NCBI GenBank assembly: GCA_027306955.1 | Contig: DAHUXX010000178.1 | Location: 1 to 23,866 of the forward strand | Direction of reading: 5' to 3' | DNA: 23,866 bases | Origin: Acetobacteraceae bacterium | Lineage (GTDB): Bacteria; Pseudomonadota; Alphaproteobacteria; Acetobacterales; Acetobacteraceae | Shown here: positions 7,275-14,366 of the stretch, one piece after another | Layout of the letters: each line of letters begins with the position of its first letter | How positions within the stretch are numbered: position 1 is the first letter of the stretch | Position numbers and translations under genes: made by a program | The notes under the pieces: generated by a model | Seen by the model: the letters and a program-made list of their open reading frames with translations, nothing else | What the model was told of the DNA's origin: nothing | Databases searched by the model: none

Positions 7275-7999
7275 GCGGCTTCGGCACCTTCCACATGACC
7301 GAGGAACAGGCGCGCGAGCAGCTTCCCGTCGCGCAACGGTGCCGCCGGGCCGTCATGCGCGACGCGGCCTTCCACCAGGACCAGTGCGCGATGCGCGATG
7401 CCCAGCGCCGCCGCGACGTTCTGTTCCACGAGCACCACGGCGACGCCCTTGGCCGCGATGGCGGCGATGTCGGAAAACACGCCCGAGACGAGCGCCGGCG
7501 AGAGACCGGCCGAAGGTTCGTCGAGCAGCCGGACGCGCGGCTCGGGGATCAGCGCGCGCGCGATGGCCAGCATCTGCCGCTGGCCGCCCGAGAGGCGGCC
7601 GGCCGGGAGCGTGGGGCGGGTGGCGAGGGCGGGGAAGGTTTCCAGCAGCGCCGCGATGCGTCCGGCGCGGCGGGGACGCGGCAGCACCGCAGCACCGATC
7701 TCGAGATTCTCGCGGATGGTCATGCGCGCGAAGACGTTTTCGGTCTGCGGCACGAACGCGATGCCCGCGCGCACCAGTGCGTGCGCCGGCACGGTGACGC
7801 GGGCGCCGTCGAGCAGGATGTCGCCCTCGCGTTCCGGCACCAGGCCGGCGACTGCCTTGGCGAGCGTGGACTTGCCCGCGCCGTTGGGGCCGAGCAGGGT
7901 CACGATCTCGCCCGCGGCGACGGCGAAGGAGACACCGCGCACGATCGGCAGCCCTTTCTCGTAGCCGGCGACGATGTTTTCCACCGCGAGGGTCGTCAT
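7271..7999 (-). CDS. livF: ABC transporter ATP-binding protein (LivF family)
   Basis: Cytoplasmic ATPase that powers the importer together with the LivG-like protein. The 242-residue protein has the Walker A motif G-P-N-G-A-G-K-S at 37-44, Q-loop F-V-P-Q-T at 82-86, signature L-S-G-G-Q at 136-140 and Walker B L-L-D-E-P at 158-162, with the switch histidine replaced by Q in V-E-Q-N, as is usual for LivF. The ATG at 7999 overlaps the livG stop (ATGA). The frame extends upstream to 8107, but that part is the shadow of livG. Length and motif order fit LivF. Confidence 0.92.
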   Translation of the reverse strand: MTTLAVENIVAGYEKGLPIVRGVSFAVAAGEIVTLLGPNGAGKSTLAKAVAGLVPEREGDILLDGARVTVPAHALVRAGIAFVPQTENVFARMTIRENLEIGAAVLPRPRRAGRIAALLETFPALATRPTLPAGRLSGGQRQMLAIARALIPEPRVRLLDEPSAGLSPALVSGVFSDIAAIAAKGVAVVLVEQNVAAALGIAHRALVLVEGRVAHDGPAAPLRDGKLLARLFLGHVEGAEAA

Positions 8000-8742
8000 G
8001 CCGCGACTCCCAGGTAGCTCGCGGCGACGCGCGGGTCGGCCAGCACCTCGGCGGCGGTGCCCTCCGCGATGATGCGGCCGGATTCCATGGCGTAGACGCG
8101 GTCGCACAGACCGCTCACGAAGCCCATGTTGTGCTCGACCATGAGCAGGCCGATGCCCTCATCGCGCAGGGCGGCGAGATGCTGCCCGATGGCTTCGAGC
8201 AGCGCCGGGTTCACGCCGGCCGCCGGCTCGTCGAGCAGGATCATGCGCGGGCCGGCCATCAGCACGCGGCCGAGTTCCAGCAGCTTGCGCTGCCCGCCGG
8301 AGAGCACGCGGGCGGGCTCGCCGGAAAGTCGCGTGAGGGCCAGGCGCACCAGGATTTCCTCCGCCCGCGCGCGTGCCGCGAGTTCGCGCGCGCGTGTGCG
8401 CCCGGGTGCGAGCGCCGCCGCAAGAATCGGGCCATGCGGGGAGGCAACCATAAGGTTCTCGAGGACGGTGAGCTCGGGGAAGGGGCGGGGAATCTGGAAG
8501 GTGCGCGCGAGCCCCGCGGCGAGGCGTGTTTGCGCGGGCAGCCGGGTGAGCGATCTTCCCTCGAAACGAATCTCGCCGGCGGCGGGACGGAGCGCTCCGG
8601 CGACGAGGTTGAACAGCGTCGTCTTGCCGGCGCCGTTGGGCCCGATGAGGCCGGTGATGCTGCCGGGCGGGGCGGTGATGCTGGCACCGTCCACGGCCGC
8701 CACGCCGCCGAAACGGACCACCGCGTCGCGGACTTCGAGCAA
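7996..8742 (-). CDS. livG: ABC transporter ATP-binding protein (LivG family), probable TTG start
   Basis: First ATPase of the Liv-type importer and first gene of the minus-strand operon. With a TTG start at 8742 the protein has 248 residues and begins MLEVRDAVVRFGG, like other LivG proteins. A GGGAGAGAGGG stretch directly upstream would be its ribosome site. Walker A G-P-N-G-A-G-K-T lies at 34-41, T-F-Q-I-P-R-P-F at 81-88, signature L-S-G-G-Q at 147-151, Walker B L-L-D-E-P at 169-173 and V-E-H-N-M after it. An ATG at 8823 would add 27 residues, rich in G/R and not LivG-like, and would run through the divergent promoter; it is the main alternative. Frames reaching 9150 overlap the opposite gene and are not credible. 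Confidence 0.85.
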   Translation of the reverse strand: MLEVRDAVVRFGGVAAVDGASITAPPGSITGLIGPNGAGKTTLFNLVAGALRPAAGEIRFEGRSLTRLPAQTRLAAGLARTFQIPRPFPELTVLENLMVASPHGPILAAALAPGRTRARELAARARAEEILVRLALTRLSGEPARVLSGGQRKLLELGRVLMAGPRMILLDEPAAGVNPALLEAIGQHLAALRDEGIGLLMVEHNMGFVSGLCDRVYAMESGRIIAEGTAAEVLADPRVAASYLGVAA

Positions 8743-8887
8743 ACCCTCTCTCCCGTTTGTGTGGCCGGCGGACCAGCCCCTGGCCCGGATCGGCTGACCG
8801 GCGCCCTTGACCGGGCGGGGCATCAAGGCATGCTTCCCGCGCCGCAGGCAAGCCACGCGGCGGCGCAGCAACCGACAGGAGGCGACC
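8743..8887. promoter_or_regulatory. Divergent promoter region of the two transporter-linked operons
   Basis: The livGFHM operon leaves this 145-base region to the left and the DUF3830 gene leaves it to the right, so promoters for both must be here or just inside the genes. The ribosome sites are GGGAGAGAGG on the minus strand (about 8744-8755) and AGGAGG on the plus strand (8877-8882). I could not recognise clear promoter hexamers or an operator palindrome. Confidence 0.45.
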
Positions 8888-9361
8888 CTGGCCGACAGGA
8901 TCCGCATCAGCGAGGCCCGCTCGGGCCTGGACGTCACGGTGGGGCTCGATGCCGAGCGCGCGCCCGCCAACGCCGCGTTCCTGTGGAACCTGCTGGTGGA
9001 GCCGCGGGCCATCCAGGGCATCCATGCGATGTGGACGGGACCAGAGATTTCCTGCCCGGTGCCGGACGCGATGCTCGCGGAGGAGCAGCGCGTGCCGCTG
9101 CCGGTCGAGTGCGGAACGATCATGCCGCAGCCCGGCGAGATCGTGCTCACCTACCTGCCGGCGCGGTTCTGGGGCGGGGGCGAGGCGCCGGTGTTCGATA
9201 TCGGCGTGTTCTACGGGCCGCAGGCGCGGCTGTTTTTCCCCGTGGGGTGGATCACCGGCAGCGTCGTCGGACGGATCGCGGATGTCGCGGCGCTGGCCGC
9301 CGCGTGCGGCGAGATCCGGCGCGGCGGCCAGGCGACGCTGCTGTTCTCGCGCGTGTCATGA
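8888..9361 (+). CDS. DUF3830-like protein, probable CTG start
   Basis: The product of about 157 residues resembles the uncharacterised DUF3830 family (a cyclophilin-like fold): an early beta strand, A-P-A-N-A-A-F-L-W-N-L-L, then P-G-E-I-V-L-T-Y-L-P and the core D-I-G-V-F-Y-G-P-Q-A-R-L-F-F-P-V-G-W. No enzymatic activity is known to me. The start is chosen at CTG 8888 because AGGAGG (8877-8882) stands five bases before it and the protein then begins (M)ADRIRISEA. An in-frame ATG at 8807 would add 27 arginine-rich residues without a ribosome site. Its stop overlaps the next gene's ATG (ATGA). It heads a plus-strand operon with a TIGR04076-like protein, an aldo/keto reductase and the transporter's binding protein, suggesting a role in using the imported compound. 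Confidence 0.65.
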   Translation: MADRIRISEARSGLDVTVGLDAERAPANAAFLWNLLVEPRAIQGIHAMWTGPEISCPVPDAMLAEEQRVPLPVECGTIMPQPGEIVLTYLPARFWGGGEAPVFDIGVFYGPQARLFFPVGWITGSVVGRIADVAALAAACGEIRRGGQATLLFSRVS

Positions 9362-9681
9362 GCGAGGAGTTCACGCTCTGGGACCTGCGGGTCACGGTGG
9401 AGGCGCCGGAGGGGGCGACGCTCTATTGCGGTACGAAACCGGGCGACTGGTTCGAGTTGCGCGGCGAGATGCTGTACCTGCCACCGGGGCAGGGGTTCTC
9501 GATCTACTCGCTCGCCGCCCTGATGCCGCTGCTGCCGGCAAAGCAGCGCCGCTGCGACCCCGCGGACTGGATGGCAACCGACGATCTCGTCGCCTGCCCG
9601 GACCCGAACTGCCCCAGCCGGTTCCGCATCACGCGCGTGGGCGAGCGCCGTTTCCGCCGCTCGGAGGTGACCAAGACATGA
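9358..9681 (+). CDS. TIGR04076-like small protein
   Basis: A 107-residue protein that resembles the uncharacterised TIGR04076 family. The pattern is a strand V-T-V-E, a C-G-T-K-P-G-D-W-F-E-L turn in place of the usual C-P-x-G-H-K-x-G-D, Y-S-L-A-A-L-M-P-L-L-P near the middle, D-W-M-A-T-D near the end, and the closing A-C-P-D-P-N-C-P-S-R-F-R-I. The four cysteines in these segments could bind a metal, which I infer rather than know. Both ends overlap neighbours by four bases (ATGA), so it is translationally coupled to the DUF3830-like gene before it and the aldo/keto reductase after it. Its function is unknown. Confidence 0.7.
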   Translation: MSEEFTLWDLRVTVEAPEGATLYCGTKPGDWFELRGEMLYLPPGQGFSIYSLAALMPLLPAKQRRCDPADWMATDDLVACPDPNCPSRFRITRVGERRFRRSEVTKT

Positions 9682-10718
9682 GCCTGGAACAGGCAACACT
9701 CGCGCCGGGCTACACCATCCCGCGCCTCATCAAGGGCGGCTGGCAGCTTTCCGGCGGGCATGGCGAGGTGGATCGCGCCGCGGCGATGGCGGACATGGAC
9801 GCCTATGTCGCCGCCGGCGTCACCGCCTTTGACTGCGCGGATATCTATACCGGCGTCGAGCAGCTGATCGGTGACTGGCGGCGCGCGCATCCCGGGGCGG
9901 CCGCGGGCGTGCGCGTGCACACCAAGTTCGTCCCGGACCTCTCGGCGCTGACAACGCTGGATGGCCCCGAGATCGAGCGACTGATCGACCGCTCGCGCAC
10001 CAGGCTCGGCATGCAGACGCTGGATCTCGTGCAATTTCACTGGTGGGACCTGGCGATTCCCGGCTGGGTGGAGGCGGCGCGCACGCTCGCGGCCTTGCGC
10101 GGTCGCGGCTGGATCCGTCTGCTCGGCGGCACCAATTTCGACACCGCGTCGCTGCGCGCGCTAGCCGAGGCCGGGGTGCGGATGACGACAATGCAGGTGC
10201 AGTATTCGGTGCTGGACGACCGGCCGGCGCGGCAGCTGGTGCCATGGGGGCGGGCGAATGGGCTGCACTTGCTGTGCTACGGCACGGTCGCGGGCGGGTT
10301 CATCTCCGAGCGCTGGCGTGGGCGACCGGATCCCGGAATGGCACTCGAGAACCGCAGCCTGGTGAAGTACAAGCTCGTCATCGACGATGCCGGCGGTTGG
10401 GATTTCTTCCAGGCGCTGCTTGATAGGCTGGCCGCGGTCGCGGCGCGGCACGGCGTGGACATCGCGGCCGTGGCAATCCGGCACGTGCTCGATCAGGAGG
10501 GCGTGGCGGCAGCGATTGTGGGCGTGCGCCATGGCGGGCATCTGGCGGCGCATCTGCGCGCGGCGAGCCTCACGCTGGACGCGGCGGACCGGGCGGCGCT
10601 CGGGGCGGTGCTGGTGCAGCGCCGCCCGCTCGAGGGCGATGTCTACGAGCTGGAGCGCGATCGCGAGGGGCGGCACGGGCGCATCATGAAATATGACCTC
10701 AGCCACGCACGGGCCTGA
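9678..10718 (+). CDS. Aldo/keto reductase
   Basis: NAD(P)H-dependent oxidoreductase of the aldo/keto reductase superfamily. The 346-residue protein has the catalytic tetrad in order: D52 and Y57 in F-D-C-A-D-I-Y, K83 in V-H-T-K-F-V and H121 in Q-F-H-W-W-D. Later segments L-G-G-T-N-F-D and Q-V-Q-Y-S-V-L-D match the barrel strands of this family, and V-A-A-A-I-V-G-V-R corresponds to the C-terminal cofactor-binding region. The ATG overlaps the preceding stop (ATGA); longer upstream frames are shadows. It is encoded just before the transporter binding protein, so it may act on an imported carbonyl compound or sugar-like substrate. The substrate cannot be read from the sequence. Confidence 0.85.
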   Translation: MSLEQATLAPGYTIPRLIKGGWQLSGGHGEVDRAAAMADMDAYVAAGVTAFDCADIYTGVEQLIGDWRRAHPGAAAGVRVHTKFVPDLSALTTLDGPEIERLIDRSRTRLGMQTLDLVQFHWWDLAIPGWVEAARTLAALRGRGWIRLLGGTNFDTASLRALAEAGVRMTTMQVQYSVLDDRPARQLVPWGRANGLHLLCYGTVAGGFISERWRGRPDPGMALENRSLVKYKLVIDDAGGWDFFQALLDRLAAVAARHGVDIAAVAIRHVLDQEGVAAAIVGVRHGGHLAAHLRAASLTLDAADRAALGAVLVQRRPLEGDVYELERDREGRHGRIMKYDLSHARA

Positions 10719-10739
10719 AGCCATCTGGTGAAGCCATCT
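10716..10739 (+). repeat. Short tandem repeat at the aldo/keto reductase stop
   Basis: TGAAGCCATCT occurs at 10716-10726 and again at 10729-10739, with a 13-base period. The first copy begins with the stop codon. It looks like a small tandem duplication without evident function. The rest of the 85-base gap to the binding-protein gene holds only its ribosome site (GGGAGGA, about 10792-10798). Confidence 0.5.
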
Positions 10740-10803
10740 TGTCAGGAACCGCCATCCGCCGCAGGCTCGCCGCTGCAACGCCACGCCCAACGGGAGGACG
10801 CTC

Positions 10804-12063
10804 ATGACGAAACGGCTCACGCTTCCGCTGCTTGCTGCTTTTGCCATCGCGTTTGCGACCGGCACCGCGGGCGCCTGTACCATCACGATCGGTGTCGTCA
10901 TGTCGCTCACCGGTCCCGCCGGCGCCTATGGCCAGGCCGGCGCGAAGGCGGTGCAGATGGCATTCCGCGACATCAACAAGGCAGGCGGTGCCGCGGGCTG
11001 CACGCTCGCCGCCGATATCCGCGACGCGCAGACCAGCGGCTCCGTCGCGGTCGATCAGGCGAAGCAGCTCGTCGATGTCGAGCACGTACCGGGCATCATC
11101 GGCGGCATCATTTCCTCTGTCACGCTGCCGATCCTGACCGCGGTGACGGCGCCGGCGAAGGTGCCTCAGATTTCGCCGGCGTCTTCTTCGCCGACGCTGA
11201 CCACGCTGGGCGAGGAGGGCAAGACCAACGGCATTTTCTTCCGCACCATTACCTCGGACGCGCTGCAGGGCGTGGTGGCGGCGCAGTACGCGATGTCGCT
11301 CGGCTACAAGAGGCTCGCGATCATCCACGTGAACAATGATTTCGGTGCCAACATGGTCCGCGAGTTCTCCGCCGCGTACAAGAAGCTCGGCGGCACCATC
11401 ACCTCGGACACGCCGTACAACGAGAAGCAGTCCTCCTACGCGGCGGAGGTGACGGCGGCGATGGGGGGAAAGCCGGATGCGCTCTACCTGGTGAGCTATC
11501 CGGTCGATGGCGCCACCATCGCGCGCGAGTGGATCAGCCAGGGCGGGCCGCAGAAATTCCTGCTCAACGACGGGATGAACAGCCAGACCTTCATCAAGGC
11601 GGTGGGGGCGAAGTATCTCAACCATGCCTTCGGCACCTCCTCGGGCACCGAGTCGACCGCCTCGACCGCCTATTTCCAGCGGAGCTTCAAGGCGTTTTCT
11701 AAGCTGGATCCGGGGGCACCCGGCGCCGTGCAGTCCTATGACGCGGCGGCTATCATGGGGCTTGCGGTCGCGATCGCGGGAAAGCCGGACCCGGCGGCGA
11801 TCACCGCGGGCATCCGCGCGGCGGTAAACCCGAAGGGCACGCCGATCACCGCGGGCCCGGAGGGGTTCCGCAAGGCGCTGGCGCTGATCAAGGCGCATAA
11901 GCCGATCCGCTATGTCGGGGTGATCGGGCCGATCGCGTTCGACAAGGTGGGCGACATCACCGGCCCGTTCCGGGAATGGAAGATCGCCGGCGGCAAGATC
12001 GTCACCACCGGCGGCGTCTCGACGGCCGGGGTGACCAAGCTCGTCGCCAGCCTCGGCAAGTGA
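10804..12063 (+). CDS. Periplasmic substrate-binding protein of a Liv-type ABC transporter
   Basis: Captures the substrate in the periplasm for the importer encoded at 5408-8742. The 419-residue precursor starts MTKRLTLPLLAAFAIAFATG, a typical Sec signal with cleavage likely after A-G-A (about residue 24). The mature protein begins C-T-I-T-I-G-V-V-M-S-L-T-G-P-A-G-A-Y-G, the type I (LivJ/LivK-like) periplasmic-binding fold; I-R-D-A-Q-T-S, V-P-G-I-I-G-G, Q-I-S-P-A-S-S-S-P-T-L and H-V-N-N-D-F-G-A follow in the expected order. C25 and C66 could form a disulfide. The region before C25 is a poor lipobox, so a soluble protein is more likely than a lipoprotein. GGGAGGA precedes the ATG. A strong hairpin follows the stop. 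Confidence 0.88.
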   Translation: MTKRLTLPLLAAFAIAFATGTAGACTITIGVVMSLTGPAGAYGQAGAKAVQMAFRDINKAGGAAGCTLAADIRDAQTSGSVAVDQAKQLVDVEHVPGIIGGIISSVTLPILTAVTAPAKVPQISPASSSPTLTTLGEEGKTNGIFFRTITSDALQGVVAAQYAMSLGYKRLAIIHVNNDFGANMVREFSAAYKKLGGTITSDTPYNEKQSSYAAEVTAAMGGKPDALYLVSYPVDGATIAREWISQGGPQKFLLNDGMNSQTFIKAVGAKYLNHAFGTSSGTESTASTAYFQRSFKAFSKLDPGAPGAVQSYDAAAIMGLAVAIAGKPDPAAITAGIRAAVNPKGTPITAGPEGFRKALALIKAHKPIRYVGVIGPIAFDKVGDITGPFREWKIAGGKIVTTGGVSTAGVTKLVASLGK

Positions 12064-12071
12064 AGGCCTGA

Positions 12072-12100
12072 CGGGAAGGCAGCGCAACGCTGCCTTCCCG
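12072..12100 (+). terminator. Hairpin after the binding-protein gene
   Basis: CGGGAAGGCAGCG (12072-12084) pairs perfectly with CGCTGCCTTCCCG (12088-12100) around a three-base loop, nine bases after the stop codon. No T-run follows, so it is either a poor intrinsic terminator or an mRNA-stabilising structure that separates the abundant binding-protein message from the FAD oxidoreductase gene, whose ATG lies 12 bases further on. Confidence 0.55.
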
Positions 12101-12112
12101 CGTATCCGCGTC

Positions 12113-13459
12113 ATGCCTCACGCCCCGAGCGCCCGCGTGGCCAGCCCCCGCGTGGCCAGCCTCTGGGCCGCGACGGCGCGGGAGGCGGCGAGCTATCCCG
12201 CGCTGGAATACGATCTCGACGTCGATATCGCCGTCGTCGGCGGCGGCATCCACGGGCTCGCGGCGGCCCTGACGGCGGCAGAGGCGGGAAGACGCGTCGC
12301 GGTGCTGGAGGCGTTCGCGATCGGCCATGGTGCCTCCGGGCGAAATGGCGGGTTGGTGGTCCCGAGCCTTCCGCGCGTCGGGCCCGACGAGGTGATCCGG
12401 GCGTTCGGGCAGGAGCGGGGAGATGCGTTCATCCGCGTCGTGCTCGATGCGCCCAACGAGGTGTTCGGGCTGGTCCGCCGCTTGGGGATTGATTGCGGGG
12501 CCCGGCAGTCTGGCTGGCTCAACCCCGCGCATGCGCCGAGCCTCGTTGCTAGCCTGGAACGACGTCTCGCGGCGTGGCGGCGTTTTGGCAGTCCGGCGAC
12601 CCTGCTCTCGGCGGCAGAGACGCGCCGGCGCATCGGCTCGGCGCGCTTTCATGGCGCCATCGCGGACCCGAGCGGCGGGCATCTCAACCCGCTTTCCTAC
12701 ACGCGTGGCCTGGCCCGGGCGGTGGCGCAGGCGGGTGCGCCGATCCACGAAGGTTCGCCGGTTTGCCGCATCGAGCGCCGCGGCGAGCGCTGGCGGCTCA
12801 CCACACATGCGGGCAGCGTCACTGCCGCGCGCGTGCTGCAGGCGAGCAACGCACAGGGGCCGGGCGTGCAAGGCGATCCCGGCGCGTCAGGCACGGTGCC
12901 GCTCGTTGTCTACGAATTGGCGACGCCGGTGCTGACCGGCGAGCAGCGCGAGACCATCCTGCCGGGCGGCGAGGCGATGTCGGATACGCGCAACAATCTC
13001 TTTGCATGCTGCGTGGAGGAGGGTGGGCGCCTGGTCACTGGCGGCATGGCGCCGCTGACGCAGTTCGGCGCGGCGCGGTGGCTGCCCGTGTTGCTGGCAC
13101 GGCGGCTCGGACGCATCTTCCCGCTGCTGGCGCCGGCGCGGTTCGATTTCGTCTGGTCGGGGCGGGCGTCGCTGACGCCGGATTTCCTGCCGCGCCTGTT
13201 CGAGCCGGCGCCAGGGTGGATCGTGCCGATCACATGCAACGGCCGTGGGGTGGCGCTCTCGACCGCGCTTGGTGCGCGTGTGGGGCGCTGGCTGGCGACG
13301 GATGGCGCGGCGGAGCTGCCGCTGCCGCGCTCCGCGCCGCACCCGATCCCGCTGCACCCGATCGCGGCCCGCATCCCGCAATGGCTGCTGCCGCTCGGAA
13401 TGCTGGCTGACGCGCAAGCCGAGCGGCGCACGCCCCGCGGCGGAGCCGGGACGCCGTGA
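12113..13459 (+). CDS. FAD-dependent oxidoreductase (DAO family, PuuB-like)
   Basis: Flavoprotein amine or amino-acid oxidase type. The 448-residue protein has S-L-W-A-A-T-A near the N-terminus, as in gamma-glutamylputrescine oxidase PuuB and relatives. The dinucleotide motif I-A-V-V-G-G-G-I-H-G-L follows (glycines 43-48), then E-A-F-A-I-G-H-G-A-S-G-R-N-G-G (about 71-85), the flavin-site segment of this family, and a C-terminal W-S-G-R-A-S-L-T-P-D and C-N-G-R-G-V-A-L-S-T. Its substrate is not clear. The ATG at 12113 has no obvious ribosome site and lies close to the preceding hairpin. A duplicated stretch near its start (CGCGTGGCCAGCC twice, about 12134-12161) encodes R-V-A-S-P-R-V-A-S. The start could lie slightly downstream, but the S-L-W segment should be included. 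Confidence 0.8.
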   Translation: MPHAPSARVASPRVASLWAATAREAASYPALEYDLDVDIAVVGGGIHGLAAALTAAEAGRRVAVLEAFAIGHGASGRNGGLVVPSLPRVGPDEVIRAFGQERGDAFIRVVLDAPNEVFGLVRRLGIDCGARQSGWLNPAHAPSLVASLERRLAAWRRFGSPATLLSAAETRRRIGSARFHGAIADPSGGHLNPLSYTRGLARAVAQAGAPIHEGSPVCRIERRGERWRLTTHAGSVTAARVLQASNAQGPGVQGDPGASGTVPLVVYELATPVLTGEQRETILPGGEAMSDTRNNLFACCVEEGGRLVTGGMAPLTQFGAARWLPVLLARRLGRIFPLLAPARFDFVWSGRASLTPDFLPRLFEPAPGWIVPITCNGRGVALSTALGARVGRWLATDGAAELPLPRSAPHPIPLHPIAARIPQWLLPLGMLADAQAERRTPRGGAGTP

Positions 13460-13502
13460 TCAACCGGGTGATACGAACGGGCTGGCAGTGGCTGCGCCGA
13501 CG

Positions 13503-13532
13503 CGTCGATGCGGCTAACCTCGGGCATCGACG
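13503..13532. repeat. 9-bp inverted repeat upstream of the S49 peptidase
   Basis: CGTCGATGC (13503-13511) and GCATCGACG (13524-13532) form a perfect inverted repeat with a 12-base loop in the 115-base gap after the FAD oxidoreductase. It could be a weak terminator or an operator for the peptidase gene. Neither is shown by the sequence. Confidence 0.45.
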
Positions 13533-13574
13533 GGAAGCGACTTGTCCCGCCCCAGTCAGAGCCGAAGGCATGCC

Positions 13575-14366
13575 ATGAAGTTTCCGTTTCGCCGCCCCCG
13601 CATTCCGGTCCTCATTCTGCACGGGATGATCGCGCGGCGCGGCGCCATCAATATCGGCGCCTATGAGAAACCGATCGCGCGGGCGGCGGCGATGGCCAAG
13701 CGCTGCGGCCATCTCGTGCTCGACATCGACAGCCCCGGCGGATCGCCGGTGCAGTCCGATCTGATAGCCTCCGCGCTGCGGACTGCGGCGGAGAAGGACG
13801 GATTTCGCATCCATGCTGCGATCGCCGATCTCGGTGCCTCGGGCGGCTACTGGATCGCCTGTGCCGCGGACCGCATTCTGGCCAACCCGATGAGCATCGT
13901 GGGCTCGATCGGCGTGATCGGCGGCGGCTTCGGCTTTCCGGAGGCGATTTCGCGACTGGGCATCGAGCGGCGTGTCTACAAGGCGGGCGCCAACAAGCAG
14001 CGGCTCGACCCGTTTCTGCCGGAGCGGCGGGAGGACGTGGAATTCACCCAGGCGCTGATGACGGATATCCATCAAGGGTTCATCGCTTGGGTGAAGCGGC
14101 GGCGCGGGCCCGCGCTGAAGGAGGGGGCGCTGAAGAGCGGCGAGGAATTGTTCGACGGTGGCTACATGCTGGGAGCGCGCGCCATGGAGGTGGGGCTCGC
14201 CGACGATCTTGGCGATGTCGCCTCGCTGGTGCGCGAGCTGGGTGGCGAGAAGGCGCGCGCCGTGCGCTTCGGGCCACGCCGCGGCTGGCTCGGGAGGATC
14301 CCGGGCCTCGCCCTCGATGCGCTGGCCGAGCGCACCGCCGAAGCCCGCTTTCCCACGCTGGGCTGA
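13575..14366 (+). CDS. S49 family serine peptidase (SppA/SohB-like)
   Basis: Membrane-associated or periplasmic serine protease family that degrades signal peptides and related fragments through a Ser-Lys dyad. The 263-residue protein has L-D-I-D-S-P-G-G-S (49-57), the nucleophile S89 in L-G-A-S-G-G-Y-W-I-A and the candidate base K141 in A-G-A-N-K-Q-R-L-D-P-F. N-P-M-S-I-V-G-S-I-G-V-I-G-G lies at 104-117. It is of the short one-domain type. I see no strong N-terminal membrane anchor: residues 10-20 (I-P-V-L-I-L-H-G) belong to the fold. ATG 13575 is used; a TTG at 13542 with GGGAAG before it would add 11 residues. Its stop overlaps the start of the CoA-transferase gene (TGATG). Confidence 0.82.
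   Translation: MKFPFRRPRIPVLILHGMIARRGAINIGAYEKPIARAAAMAKRCGHLVLDIDSPGGSPVQSDLIASALRTAAEKDGFRIHAAIADLGASGGYWIACAADRILANPMSIVGSIGVIGGGFGFPEAISRLGIERRVYKAGANKQRLDPFLPERREDVEFTQALMTDIHQGFIAWVKRRRGPALKEGALKSGEELFDGGYMLGARAMEVGLADDLGDVASLVRELGGEKARAVRFGPRRGWLGRIPGLALDALAERTAEARFPTLG

Noticed and set aside
10804..10890. Lipoprotein signal in the binding protein (T-A-G-A-C).
   Set aside because: The residue three before the cysteine is alanine rather than leucine or similar, so the lipobox is poor; ordinary Sec cleavage fits better.
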